In this document: positions 17,544 to 25,784 of the stretch, piece after piece | How positions within the stretch are numbered: the stretch's first letter is position 1 | Layout: the number at the start of each line of letters is the position of its first letter | Assembly: GCA_037969395.1 (NCBI GenBank) | Contig: JBBKXJ010000070.1 | Coordinates: 13,990 to 77,989, forward strand | From: JBBKXJ01 sp037969395 | GTDB taxonomy: Bacteria > Pseudomonadota > Gammaproteobacteria > Pseudomonadales > JAUIET01 | Direction of reading: 5' to 3' | Length of the DNA: 64,000 nucleotides | Position numbers and translations under genes: made by a program | The notes under the pieces: model-generated | Told to the model about the DNA's origin: nothing | Seen by the model: only the letters and a program-made list of their open reading frames with translations | The model's database searches: none

Positions 17544-18662
17544 TTAGGCTCGATGTTGCCTGGCAAGATAGTCGTGTGACTGCATCTCCCGCAGCCTACT
17601 GGCCGTGCGCTCGAATTCAAACTTTAGAAGAACGCCTTGATAAAGGGCTTCAATAGCAGCTGCCGCTGACATCACCAGTTTGACATTCCGGTCATAAAAT
17701 TCGTCTACAAGGTTGATAAAACGCCGCGCCTGATCTTCTTCGCTGGCGTTCATCACCGGCACATTACTGATCAGCACCGCATGATACTCCATCGCCAGTT
17801 CAATATAATCATTTTGACTGCGAGGGCCGTCGCACAATGTCGCAAACTCAAACCAGACGACATCATCAGCACAGCAGCGGCTAGGCAGAACGCGGCCGTT
17901 CACTTCGATTAGTTGGCCGCTTACACCTTTCTCAGATGCCAGTTTGGAAAAATTGGACTCCAGTACTGTTTCGGCCTCGGCATCGAGCGGAAAGTGATAC
18001 AGTTCCGCTTGTTCCAGCACGCGCAACCTGTAGTCACAGGCGGCGTCGAGATGTACCACTTTTGTATGCTGATTTATCAGCTTTATAGCCGGCAGGAACC
18101 GCTGCCGCTGTAAACCGTTTTTATAAAGCTCATCGGGCAGGATATTTGACGTTGCGACCAGCGTCACCTGATGCGCAAACAACAACTCGAACAGGCCGCC
18201 CAGGATCATCGCATCGGCAATATCGGCGACGAAAAATTCATCGAAACAAATAACGCGGGCTCGCGACGCCAGTCGCTCTGCCACTCTTTCTAAAGGGTTG
18301 CTGGTGCCTGCCAGGGCTTTTAGCTCGCCATGCACATGGCGCATAAAACGATGGAAATGCGCGCGCAGTTTGCGTTCGAATGGCAGACCTTCGTAGAACG
18401 CATCCATCAAATACGTTTTACCGCGGCCAACCCCACCCCAAAGATACAAGCCGCACACCGGTGCCTTGCTATTACTGGCAAACAAAGTGCGAACACGACT
18501 AAATATTTTGCTGTTACTACGATCGCTTTCAGCCCGCACCAATGCAAGGTAAACCTGCTGCAGCTCACGCACGGCGTTTTCCTGGGCTGGGTCGTGCTGG
18601 AAATCTGCGCGACGAAGATTTTCCTGATAGTGCGCAAGTGGGCTGCCGGAGGGCATATTCAT
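17544..18662 (-). CDS. zapE: AFG1-family division ATPase ZapE
   Basis: Cytoplasmic P-loop ATPase that associates with the Z-ring late in division and under stress in E. coli. The 372 residues have Walker A GGVGRGKTYLMD near residue 76 and Walker B VICFDEFFVADIADAMIL, followed by the family stretch TLVATSNILPDELYKNGLQR. Length is close to the E. coli protein. Alone on its strand, divergent from zapG, with a candidate promoter at 18699-18727. Confidence 0.95.
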   Translation of the reverse strand: MNMPSGSPLAHYQENLRRADFQHDPAQENAVRELQQVYLALVRAESDRSNSKIFSRVRTLFASNSKAPVCGLYLWGGVGRGKTYLMDAFYEGLPFERKLRAHFHRFMRHVHGELKALAGTSNPLERVAERLASRARVICFDEFFVADIADAMILGGLFELLFAHQVTLVATSNILPDELYKNGLQRQRFLPAIKLINQHTKVVHLDAACDYRLRVLEQAELYHFPLDAEAETVLESNFSKLASEKGVSGQLIEVNGRVLPSRCCADDVVWFEFATLCDGPRSQNDYIELAMEYHAVLISNVPVMNASEEDQARRFINLVDEFYDRNVKLVMSAAAAIEALYQGVLLKFEFERTASRLREMQSHDYLARQHRA

Positions 18663-18698
18663 ATTGGTACTTCAACGTAGCAAAAATTAGCGGCGGTC

Positions 18699-18727
18699 AC
18701 TTTACCCTCGGCATCCCAACTTGGCAA
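18699..18727 (-). promoter_or_regulatory. Candidate promoter of zapE
   Basis: Minus-strand TTGCCA (18727-18722) and TAAAGT (18704-18699) have a 17-bp spacer, 36 bases before the zapE start. Moderate match to the consensus only. Confidence 0.45.
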
Positions 18728-18843
18728 TTGCGAAACGGTAGACTTGTAAAAATTTGCGATCACGCCTGGGGCCTATTAAGTGCATACTATTCCCGTTTAT
18801 CGATTCAACCATATTGATGACTACCCGCTGGTTAAATAGCCGG

Positions 18844-18849
18844 TATAAT
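18844..18849 (+). promoter_or_regulatory. Candidate -10 element of zapG
   Basis: A perfect TATAAT lies 30 bases before the zapG start. No good -35 hexamer sits at normal spacing (closest is TTGATG, 24 bp upstream), so an activator or UP element may be needed. Confidence 0.4.
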
Positions 18850-18879
18850 GACCTGATTCACACGTTTTAGGAGCACCGG

Positions 18880-19329
18880 GTGACTAGTATTGAATGGATC
18901 TGGTTGACCGCGATTATCGCCGGCATCATCGGCTGTCTCGGTGGCTGGTTTTTAGGGCGAAAGTCAAGCGACGGACAACGTAAAAGTCTGGCGCTGCAGC
19001 AATCGTTGGATACATCTGAACAACAGCTACAAGAATACAAGCGCGAAGTACAAGAGCATTTCGCACAAACTGCCGATGCGTTCAAGCAGATGAACGAATC
19101 CTATCAAAGCCTGCACCAACGCCTGGCGGAAGGCGCCAACACACTGTGTGGCGATATGGAAGACAACGCTCTGCTAACAAAAGCAAGCGGTCGCAGAGCA
19201 GATGATCCGGAGGGTAAACAGCAGACGCAGCTCCCGTTGGAGCCGCCGCTAGACTATGCGCCGAAGAAAGGACCCACCGACAAGGGCGTTTTAAATGAGG
19301 ATTTCGGGTTGGAGAAGTTACGCTCGTAG
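18880..19329 (+). CDS. zapG: Inner-membrane protein ZapG (YhcB, DUF1043)
   Basis: Single-pass inner-membrane protein of the DUF1043 family, linked in E. coli to the elongasome, divisome and envelope homeostasis. The 149 residues start with a membrane helix (about residues 5-25, ending GGWFLGRKSS). A long Gln/Glu-rich coiled coil covers about 35-90, with a low-complexity C-terminus. The GTG at 18880 has AGGAG about 7 bases upstream. Its position opposite zapE and near degS matches the conserved yhcM-yhcB-degQS neighbourhood. Confidence 0.9.
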   Translation: MTSIEWIWLTAIIAGIIGCLGGWFLGRKSSDGQRKSLALQQSLDTSEQQLQEYKREVQEHFAQTADAFKQMNESYQSLHQRLAEGANTLCGDMEDNALLTKASGRRADDPEGKQQTQLPLEPPLDYAPKKGPTDKGVLNEDFGLEKLRS

Positions 19330-19371
19330 TTACGCTTAGTCGAATTGCTACGTTCTGCACTGTTCTGGCAT

Positions 19372-20130
19372 TTATACCGGATTGTCAACGTCGATAAACT
19401 GATGCTCCACGTCAAGCTTCTGCGCCAGGTATCTGCCCACTGCCTGCACTCCGTAGCGCTCAGTTGCGTGGTGCCCGGCCGCGTAAAAGTGAATGCCGGA
19501 CTCGCGCGCTATGTGTACCGTTTGCTCTGATACCTCACCTGTGAGATAGGCGTCTACGCCCGCATCGATCGCCTGCTGGATAAAATCCTGTGCGGCGCCT
19601 GTACACCATGCAATAGACTTAATCTGTTTGCTGCGGCCCGAGATATGCAACGGTTCACGGCCTAATCGGCTCGCAATGTGACGCGTCAATTGCGCGCTGC
19701 TTAACGCCTCACCTAGTTCACCAATGCTGCCGATCGAGTTTTCACCTGGCTGTAGCCCAGCGCGCGGTGTAATATCCAATACCTCTGCCAGCTGCGCGTT
19801 ATTACCCAGCTGCAGATGAGCGTCCAACGGCAGATGATAAGCAATCAGGCTGATGTCATGCTGCAGCAACGTCGCTATACGACGCCGTTTAATGCCGACA
19901 ATCGTTGCGTCCTCACCGCGCCAAAAATAGCCGTGATGCACTAGCAAAGCGTCGGCATCATTTGCCACTGCCTGGTCCAACAAAGCCTGACACGCCGTTA
20001 CCCCTGTGATTAGTTTCTTGACTTGCGGCCTACCTTCGACCTGCAGTCCGTTCGGACAATAGTCTTTAAATTTTTGTGGCTGCAGCAGCGTGTCAGTCGC
20101 GTCAATTAACTCTTTTAACGAGGTAGGCAT
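19372..20130 (-). CDS. Nif3-like dinuclear metal-centre protein (YbgI family)
   Basis: Cytoplasmic hexameric protein of the DUF34/NIF3 family with a two-metal site; its role is unsettled, and family members have been linked to GTP cyclohydrolase-like chemistry or metal handling. The 252 residues contain CPNGLQVEG at the N-terminus, the metal-binding HHGYFWRGE and AYHLPLDAH, and GHHATERYG near the C-terminus, each carrying the conserved His or Glu ligands. Monocistronic and divergent from the DegS-like gene. Confidence 0.92.
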   Translation of the reverse strand: MPTSLKELIDATDTLLQPQKFKDYCPNGLQVEGRPQVKKLITGVTACQALLDQAVANDADALLVHHGYFWRGEDATIVGIKRRRIATLLQHDISLIAYHLPLDAHLQLGNNAQLAEVLDITPRAGLQPGENSIGSIGELGEALSSAQLTRHIASRLGREPLHISGRSKQIKSIAWCTGAAQDFIQQAIDAGVDAYLTGEVSEQTVHIARESGIHFYAAGHHATERYGVQAVGRYLAQKLDVEHQFIDVDNPV

Positions 20131-20161
20131 TACACGCTCTTATAGTATCTAGTCAGTGCGC

Positions 20162-20189
20162 ATTATAATGTCGCTCCACATCGCTGTAA
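20162..20189. promoter_or_regulatory. Shared, possibly bidirectional -10 region between the Nif3 gene and degS
   Basis: The palindrome CATTATAATG (20161-20170) contains a TATAAT on each strand. Minus strand: TTACAG (20189-20184), 16-bp spacer, TATAAT (20167-20162), reading toward the Nif3 gene. Plus strand: TATAAT at 20164-20169 reads toward degS, but no convincing -35 is seen. Confidence 0.4.
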
Positions 20190-20198
20190 CAGAAAACT

Positions 20199-21311
20199 AT
20201 GAACAGACTCGTTAGATTTTTCGCCTGGCCAGTCATCGCTGGCATACTGGCCGGCTTGCTACTGATCGACAAGTGGCCGCTGCTAACGAGCAAAAACGAT
20301 GCACCCGTTGCCATCGTATTGGCCAGCCTCGCGCCGGCCGTCGAGCGAGCGACCCCTTCGGTAGTCAATATCTATACCAGCAAAACAATCCCGGCGCGTC
20401 GCCATCCGTTGCTGGATGATCCTTTCTTCAGGCGCTTTTTCAGGGGCATGCCCCAACCACGCCAGGACCGAGTGCAACGCAGCCTTGGTTCGGGGGTAAT
20501 ACTGCGCAGTGATGGTTATATCGTCACCAATAACCATGTGATCAGCGCGGCGGATGAAATTCAGGTGCTGTTTGCCAACGGCACAAGCGGCCTGGCAGAG
20601 ATAGTCGGCACCGACCCTGAATCTGATCTGGCGGTGCTGAAAGTGGACTTTGACAATCTGCCTGGCATGCAGCTTGGCGATCCTGAACACGCTCGCATAG
20701 GTGATATTGTGTTGGCCATCGGCAATCCTTACGGTCTGGGTCAAACGGTGACACAAGGTATTATCAGCGCCACCGGTCGCTACGGACTGCAACTCAATAC
20801 GTTTGAAAACTATATTCAAACCGATGCCGCTATCAACCCTGGCAACTCCGGCGGCGCACTGGTCGATGTTAACGGCAAACTGTTGGGCATTAACTCGGCT
20901 ATTTATTCGCGTAGCGGTGGCTCGCAGGGCATTGGCTTGGCCATACCGGCCAACACGGTAGCTATGGTCAGCGATGACCTGATCGAATACGGTCGCGTGC
21001 AGCGCGGTTGGCTGGGTATAGAAGTGCAGGACTGGTCCGCGCAACTTGCAGCCACGCTAAAGCTGCCTGACGATGTGCAGAGTATGGTAGTGACAGGCAT
21101 CTACCCCAACGGCCCTGCAGCGCAGGCCGGTCTACAACAAGGAGATTTACTAGTTGCCATCGCCGGCGAGCCGGTTAACGATGCGTACACAGCCATGAAC
21201 ATAATCGCTGCACAAAAGCCCGGCAGTGACATTGCTTTGACGATCTATCGACAAGGAAATACTCGAGAGTTAGTAACCACCATGGACATTCGGCCCGAGC
21301 CGAAAACCTGA
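20199..21311 (+). CDS. degS: Membrane-anchored periplasmic serine protease DegS/AlgW
   Basis: Trypsin-like protease that senses misfolded outer-membrane proteins through its PDZ domain and cuts the anti-sigma factor RseA/MucA, releasing sigma-E/AlgU. The 370 residues contain an uncleaved N-terminal anchor (about 7-24), the protease domain with catalytic triad His113, Asp143 and Ser217 (GNSGGAL), and a single PDZ domain (about 265-360). One PDZ and a membrane anchor point to DegS/AlgW rather than the two-PDZ DegP/DegQ. Its convergent position next to hisD matches algW in Pseudomonas. Confidence 0.93.
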   Translation: MNRLVRFFAWPVIAGILAGLLLIDKWPLLTSKNDAPVAIVLASLAPAVERATPSVVNIYTSKTIPARRHPLLDDPFFRRFFRGMPQPRQDRVQRSLGSGVILRSDGYIVTNNHVISAADEIQVLFANGTSGLAEIVGTDPESDLAVLKVDFDNLPGMQLGDPEHARIGDIVLAIGNPYGLGQTVTQGIISATGRYGLQLNTFENYIQTDAAINPGNSGGALVDVNGKLLGINSAIYSRSGGSQGIGLAIPANTVAMVSDDLIEYGRVQRGWLGIEVQDWSAQLAATLKLPDDVQSMVVTGIYPNGPAAQAGLQQGDLLVAIAGEPVNDAYTAMNIIAAQKPGSDIALTIYRQGNTRELVTTMDIRPEPKT

Positions 21312-21330
21312 GAGATGAGCGCGCAAGGTT

Positions 21331-21350
21331 AGGTTACTCCTCCGTAACCT
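21331..21350. terminator. Inverted repeat between convergent degS and hisD
   Basis: AGGTTAC and GTAACCT form a perfect 7-bp stem around a 6-base loop. No T-run follows on either strand, so the terminator role is uncertain; position between convergent genes is the main argument. Confidence 0.4.
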
Positions 21351-21373
21351 TCCTTAAGCCTCAGGGCGCTTCA

Positions 21374-22690
21374 TTATGAGTCGTCGCCTGTGCTGCGGAA
21401 CTCAGCAGAACGCGCATGCGCGGTCAAGCCCTCGGCGCGCGCCAGCACTGACGCCGTTTGCGCCAGCGCGCGAGCACCCGCCGGTGAGCAATGGATAATG
21501 GAGCTGCGTTTTTGAAAATCATACACGCCCAACGGCGACGCAAAGCGCGCACTGCCGCCGGTGGGCAGAACATGGTTGCTGCCTGCACAGTAATCACCCA
21601 GGGCTTCCGGCGTGTGGCGCCCCATAAAAATTGCGCCGGCGTTGCGTGTGTCGTCCAGCAGCACGGTCGGGTCAGCCACTGAAAGCTCAAGATGCTCGGG
21701 CGCAATGCGATTGGCAAGCGCCACAGCTTCTGCCAGGTCGCGTACTTTAATTAGCGCGCCACGGCGCGCCAGCGATTGCTCAATAACATCGCGGCGCTCC
21801 ATCTCCGGCAGCAATTCAGCTATCGCCGCGTGCACCCTGGCTAGATAGTCAGCATCCGGGCAGAGCAGAATTGACTGCGCCATCTCATCGTGCTCGGCCT
21901 GCGAAAACAGGTCCATTGCAATCCAGCGCGGATCGGTCTGGCCATCGCAAATAATCAGTATCTCCGAAGGTCCCGCCAACATATCCAGCCCCACCCTGCC
22001 GTACACCTGTCGCTTCGCCTCGGCGACATACTGGTTGCCGGGGCCGACGATTTTATCGACCTTTGGTAACGTTGCAGTGCCGTACGCCAGTGCCGCAATC
22101 GCTTGAGCACCACCAATCCGATAAATACAATCGACGCCGGCGATGTGGGCCGCCGCCAGCAGTATCGGACTCACCTCCCCCTCTGGAGTCGGTACTACCA
22201 TCACAATCTGTTCGACGCCTGCCACCTGAGCCGGCAGTGCGTTCATCAATACGGACGAAGGGTACAGCGCTTTACCGCCCGGCACGTAGAGGCCTACGCG
22301 CTGTAGAGGCGTGATTTTCTGACCTAAAACAGTGCCGTCGGACTCGCTGAATTGCCAGGACGACTGCAGCTGCTGCTGGTGATAATGGCGAATGCGCTGC
22401 GCCGCATGCTGCAACGCTGCGGCTTGCTGCGGGCTGATCGCCAGCATTGCGTCTTCTAATTGCGCGGCGTCGATTTGCAGATCACTTACCTTTTGCGGTT
22501 GCCAGCGATCAAACTGTCGGGTCAACTCCAGCAAAGTCTCGTCACCGCCGTCACGCACGCGCGCAATAATGTCTGCCACGCGCTCACCAAGCGCCGCATC
22601 GGCCGCCGCTTCAACGCTCAGCAACTCCGTAAGGCGCTGCTGAAAATCCGCCGTTCCGCTATCAAGTAAACGAATGCTGGCTTCAAGCAT
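21374..22690 (-). CDS. hisD: Histidinol dehydrogenase HisD
   Basis: NAD-dependent zinc enzyme that oxidises L-histidinol to L-histidine in two steps. The 438 residues show VGLYVPGGKALYPSSVLMNALPA, KIVGPGNQYVAEAKRQVYG, DMLAGPSEILI, FSQAEHDE and APEHLEL, all family signatures including the zinc and catalytic His/Glu residues. It follows hisG by 30 bases. In Pseudomonas hisC follows hisD; here the next gene is the convergent degS. Confidence 0.98.
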   Translation of the reverse strand: MLEASIRLLDSGTADFQQRLTELLSVEAAADAALGERVADIIARVRDGGDETLLELTRQFDRWQPQKVSDLQIDAAQLEDAMLAISPQQAAALQHAAQRIRHYHQQQLQSSWQFSESDGTVLGQKITPLQRVGLYVPGGKALYPSSVLMNALPAQVAGVEQIVMVVPTPEGEVSPILLAAAHIAGVDCIYRIGGAQAIAALAYGTATLPKVDKIVGPGNQYVAEAKRQVYGRVGLDMLAGPSEILIICDGQTDPRWIAMDLFSQAEHDEMAQSILLCPDADYLARVHAAIAELLPEMERRDVIEQSLARRGALIKVRDLAEAVALANRIAPEHLELSVADPTVLLDDTRNAGAIFMGRHTPEALGDYCAGSNHVLPTGGSARFASPLGVYDFQKRSSIIHCSPAGARALAQTASVLARAEGLTAHARSAEFRSTGDDS

Positions 22691-22720
22691 ACTCTACCCC
22701 CTCACAGGCAGTATAACGAT

Positions 22721-23359
22721 TCACGCTGAAGCCACTGCGGCGCCTAACTGAGCGACTAACGCCTGAATCGCGCTATGTTTCATTTTCATTGCTGCTTTAT
22801 TAACAATCAGCCGCGCACTCACCGGCGCAATCAGTTGCCGCTCTTGCAAGCCATTGGCTTTCAGGGTGTTACCGGTATCGACGATATCCACAATTTCGTC
22901 TGCCAACCCCACCAGCGGCGCCAGTTCCAACGCGCCGTATAGTGTAACGATGTCGGCATTGATGCCGTGCTCGGCATAATAGCGTTTCGCGATATTGACA
23001 AATTTGCTGGCAACAGTACGACGCTTACCGTGTGGCGCATCGCCTTGCAGGCCAGCTGTCATCAAGCGGCAGCCGGCGATTTTCAGGTCCAGCAGCTCAT
23101 ACAAATCGTCGCAGCCGTACTCAAGCAGCATGTCTTTGCCGGCAACGCCGAGATCGGCGACGCCATGACGCACATACGTCGTTACATCCGCTCCGCGTAA
23201 CACCAACAGACGCACAGACTCGATATTGGTTGCGAATATAAGCTTACGCGAGGTGTTGATGTCGTCCTCGGGTTCAATGCCGGCGGTTGCCAGTAAGGGT
23301 AGTGTCTCTTTCAGGATGCGCCCCTTGGTTAGCGCGATAGTCAAACTGGTACTCACCAT
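22721..23359 (-). CDS. hisG: ATP phosphoribosyltransferase, short form HisG
   Basis: First enzyme of histidine synthesis, joining ATP and PRPP. At 212 residues it is the short form that lacks the C-terminal regulatory domain and works with HisZ, which is not in the window. Motifs include ALTKGRILKETLPLL, GVADLGVAGKDML and the PRPP-binding EIVDIVDTGNTLKANGL. The gene lies between murA and hisD in the conserved murA-hisG-hisD order. Confidence 0.97.
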   Translation of the reverse strand: MVSTSLTIALTKGRILKETLPLLATAGIEPEDDINTSRKLIFATNIESVRLLVLRGADVTTYVRHGVADLGVAGKDMLLEYGCDDLYELLDLKIAGCRLMTAGLQGDAPHGKRRTVASKFVNIAKRYYAEHGINADIVTLYGALELAPLVGLADEIVDIVDTGNTLKANGLQERQLIAPVSARLIVNKAAMKMKHSAIQALVAQLGAAVASA

Positions 23360-23371
23360 TTACCCTGCCAT

Positions 23372-24634
23372 TTATCCGGATATGCGGCGAATCTTACCGC
23401 CCAAAGACTGAAATTTTTCTTCGATACGCTCATAACCGCGATCAATGTGATAAATGCGGTCAATAAGCGTTTCGCCCTCGGCCACCAGAGCGGCAATCAC
23501 CAGGCTGGCCGATGCGCGCAAATCAGTCGCCATGACCGGCGCCCCTTTGAGGCGTTCCACTCCTTCAACTATGGCAGTATTACCCTTGACCGTAATGTTA
23601 GCGCCCATGCGATTCATTTCGTGGGTCTGGATTAAGCGATTCTCAAAAATTGTTTCGGTCACCATACTGGTGCCCTCAGCCACCGCATTCATGGCCATAA
23701 ACTGGGCCTGCATATCGGTAGGAAAAGCCGGATAAGGCGCAGTTTTTATATTCACGCCGCGCGTTCGCCGCCCTTCCATATCCAGCACTATCCAGTCGTC
23801 ACCGTGGCTAATGCGCGCGCCGGCTTCCTGCAATTTTGCGAGCACCGCCTCCAACGCATCTGGCTGGGTGTCTTTCAATTTAATCGAGCCACCGGTCGCC
23901 GCCGCCGCAACGAGATAGGTGCCCGCCTCTATTCGATCCGGCATGACTCGATAGTCGCATCCATGCAGTTCACGCACGCCATCAATAACCAGTGTATCTG
24001 TACCTTCGCCCTGTATACGCGCACCCATGGCGCGCAGGCAACAGGCAAGATCAACGATTTCAGGCTCACAAGCGGCGTTTTCTATCACAGTCTGGCCTTC
24101 TGCCAGCGTGGCCGCCATCAGCAGATTTTCAGTGCCGCCCACAGTGACTGTATCCAGAAAAATCTGCGCGCCGCGTAATCGCCCGTCCACTGTCGCATTA
24201 ATGTAGCCGTCTTCGATGACAATTTTGGCACCCAGTGATTCAAGCCCGCGCAGGTGCAGATCGATGGGTCTGCTGCCAATCGCACAGCCGCCAGGAAATG
24301 ATACACGCGCCGTGCCGAAACGCGTCAGCATGGGCCCCAGCACGAGAATGGAGGCGCGCATGGTTTTAACTAACTCATACGGCGCCGTGAATTGATTGAC
24401 CCTACTAGTATTCACTTCGATGTCGAGATTTTCATCGAGGGTCAATTCAGCGCCGAGACAGCCGAGCAGCTCCATCATAGTGGTAATGTCGTGCAGATGC
24501 GGCAAATTGGCAACCCGCACCGGCTCACTCGCTAACAGCGTGGCAGCGAGAATAGGCAAAGCAGAGTTTTTCGCGCCGGAAACGCGTATTTCGCCCTGCA
24601 AGCGTACGCCGCCGGTGATAACAAGTTTATCCAC
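23372..24634 (-). CDS. murA: UDP-N-acetylglucosamine 1-carboxyvinyltransferase MurA
   Basis: First committed step of peptidoglycan synthesis: enolpyruvyl transfer from PEP to UDP-GlcNAc, and the fosfomycin target. The 420 residues include the N-terminal SGAKNSALPILAA, the active-site loop FPGGCAIGSRP with catalytic Cys117 (so fosfomycin-sensitive type), and RASASLVIAALVAEG near the C-terminus. It follows ibaG by 21 bases and precedes hisG by 12. Confidence 0.98.
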   Translation of the reverse strand: MDKLVITGGVRLQGEIRVSGAKNSALPILAATLLASEPVRVANLPHLHDITTMMELLGCLGAELTLDENLDIEVNTSRVNQFTAPYELVKTMRASILVLGPMLTRFGTARVSFPGGCAIGSRPIDLHLRGLESLGAKIVIEDGYINATVDGRLRGAQIFLDTVTVGGTENLLMAATLAEGQTVIENAACEPEIVDLACCLRAMGARIQGEGTDTLVIDGVRELHGCDYRVMPDRIEAGTYLVAAAATGGSIKLKDTQPDALEAVLAKLQEAGARISHGDDWIVLDMEGRRTRGVNIKTAPYPAFPTDMQAQFMAMNAVAEGTSMVTETIFENRLIQTHEMNRMGANITVKGNTAIVEGVERLKGAPVMATDLRASASLVIAALVAEGETLIDRIYHIDRGYERIEEKFQSLGGKIRRISG

Positions 24635-24655
24635 TAGTACCCTTTCGAGGTGATA

Positions 24656-24874
24656 TTACGGGGTAGAGGTTTTGATATTGACCGCGTGAATACGACCGTC
24701 GGCAATAAGATCGGCCAACGGCGCGTACACTAGCTGCTGGCATTTGACCGGGCTAAGGCCGGCAAATTGTGCGTCTACGACGCTGATATTGAAGTGGCCG
24801 CCTTGTTCACGAACCTCAACTTCGCCTGAGCTAAAGTGTTCGCGTACTATTTGAGCAAGTTGTTCGCTGTGCAT
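24656..24874 (-). CDS. ibaG: BolA-family protein IbaG (YrbA)
   Basis: Small cytoplasmic BolA-like protein (72 residues) that partners monothiol glutaredoxins in iron-sulfur trafficking. It shows the family pattern GHFNISVVDAQFAGLSPVKCQQLVYAPL with the conserved His. The position between mlaC and murA is typical of ibaG, although the usual mlaB gene does not separate it from mlaC here. Confidence 0.93.
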   Translation of the reverse strand: MHSEQLAQIVREHFSSGEVEVREQGGHFNISVVDAQFAGLSPVKCQQLVYAPLADLIADGRIHAVNIKTSTP

Positions 24875-24930
24875 GATGGTATTTGAATAAAGGAAAATTT
24901 GGCGCGCATTCTAGCAGTGCGCGCCGATGG

Positions 24931-25602
24931 CTAGCTACTGACATCTTTCGCAGTAACTACCCAATTATCAATCACCTTGCCGATGTCGCCGTTATAGCGC
25001 TGCGCGGCGGCCGCGAATTGGCTACGATAGACCTTGCCAAGATTAACGGTCTGGATGGTGACATTACGTACCTTCCACTCCTGTTTATTGTTCTGCCGCA
25101 TTTTGTATCTGATCACCACCGGCTTGTTGCCTTCATCAACAATATGCTGTTTCACCACCACACTCTGGCCCGCTAACGGCGCCGACGGCAGCGGTTCAAC
25201 TTCAATGGTCTGACCCTTGAAGGTCATCATCCCTTTCGCATAAGTGCTAAGCAGGCCTTCACGAAAGCGCTCTTTAAAGCGAGTGACATGGGTGCGAAAC
25301 TGCTCGCGCTCGGCGTCAGATTTAAGCGCCATATATTGCCGCTTGCTGCCGTACGAGCCCATTACGCCGCGCGCGAAGCTGTTGAAATCGACTAGTGGCG
25401 AAATAATGCGGTCTATTTCCGCCGTAAACTTGTCGGGATCTTTAGCGTAGTAGGAGCGCGCTGCTTCGACAGCGCTAACCAGTTCAACGGTAGCTTCCTT
25501 GATCACTGCATCGGGTGCTGCAGCGGTCGCGGCAATAGCCTGCGATAATCCCGCGACTGACAGCAACCCCATTAACAAAATGCGATTAAAATAACGACGC
25601 AT
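24931..25602 (-). CDS. mlaC: Periplasmic phospholipid-binding protein MlaC
   Basis: Soluble carrier that shuttles phospholipid between the outer-membrane MlaA complex and the inner-membrane MlaFEDB transporter. From the ATG at 25602 (AGGAG, 7-base spacing) there are 223 residues: a cleavable signal peptide (cut near IAATAAA) and a MlaC/Ttg2D domain with VDFNSFARGVMG and KMRQNNKQEWKVRNVTIQTVNLGKVYRSQF. A longer frame to 25680 is unlikely. Its normal partners mlaF, mlaE, mlaD and mlaB are absent: the divergent caxA gene begins only 182 bases upstream. Confidence 0.92.
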   Translation of the reverse strand: MRRYFNRILLMGLLSVAGLSQAIAATAAAPDAVIKEATVELVSAVEAARSYYAKDPDKFTAEIDRIISPLVDFNSFARGVMGSYGSKRQYMALKSDAEREQFRTHVTRFKERFREGLLSTYAKGMMTFKGQTIEVEPLPSAPLAGQSVVVKQHIVDEGNKPVVIRYKMRQNNKQEWKVRNVTIQTVNLGKVYRSQFAAAAQRYNGDIGKVIDNWVVTAKDVSS

Positions 25603-25722
25603 TAGACATCTCCTTTTCGTTCGACGGTTAAATGTAACCAATTTTCTTTCCCAATGAAAGTAAGGCCACTGTTGCTTCATAGTAGCTCCAAAATCTTTAT
25701 TTATAACACCAGTCTAGTTCCT

Positions 25723-25752
25723 ATGACATTAAAAAAACCTGAATGTTATAAT
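25723..25752 (+). promoter_or_regulatory. Extended -10 promoter of caxA-kdsD operon
   Basis: ATGACA (25723-25728), 18-bp spacer, TATAAT (25747-25752) preceded by TGT, giving an extended -10 (TGnTATAAT). It lies 33 bases before the caxA start. Confidence 0.65.
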
Positions 25753-25784
25753 TTTTCGCTATATTCCCTGGTTGCCTACTCTCC

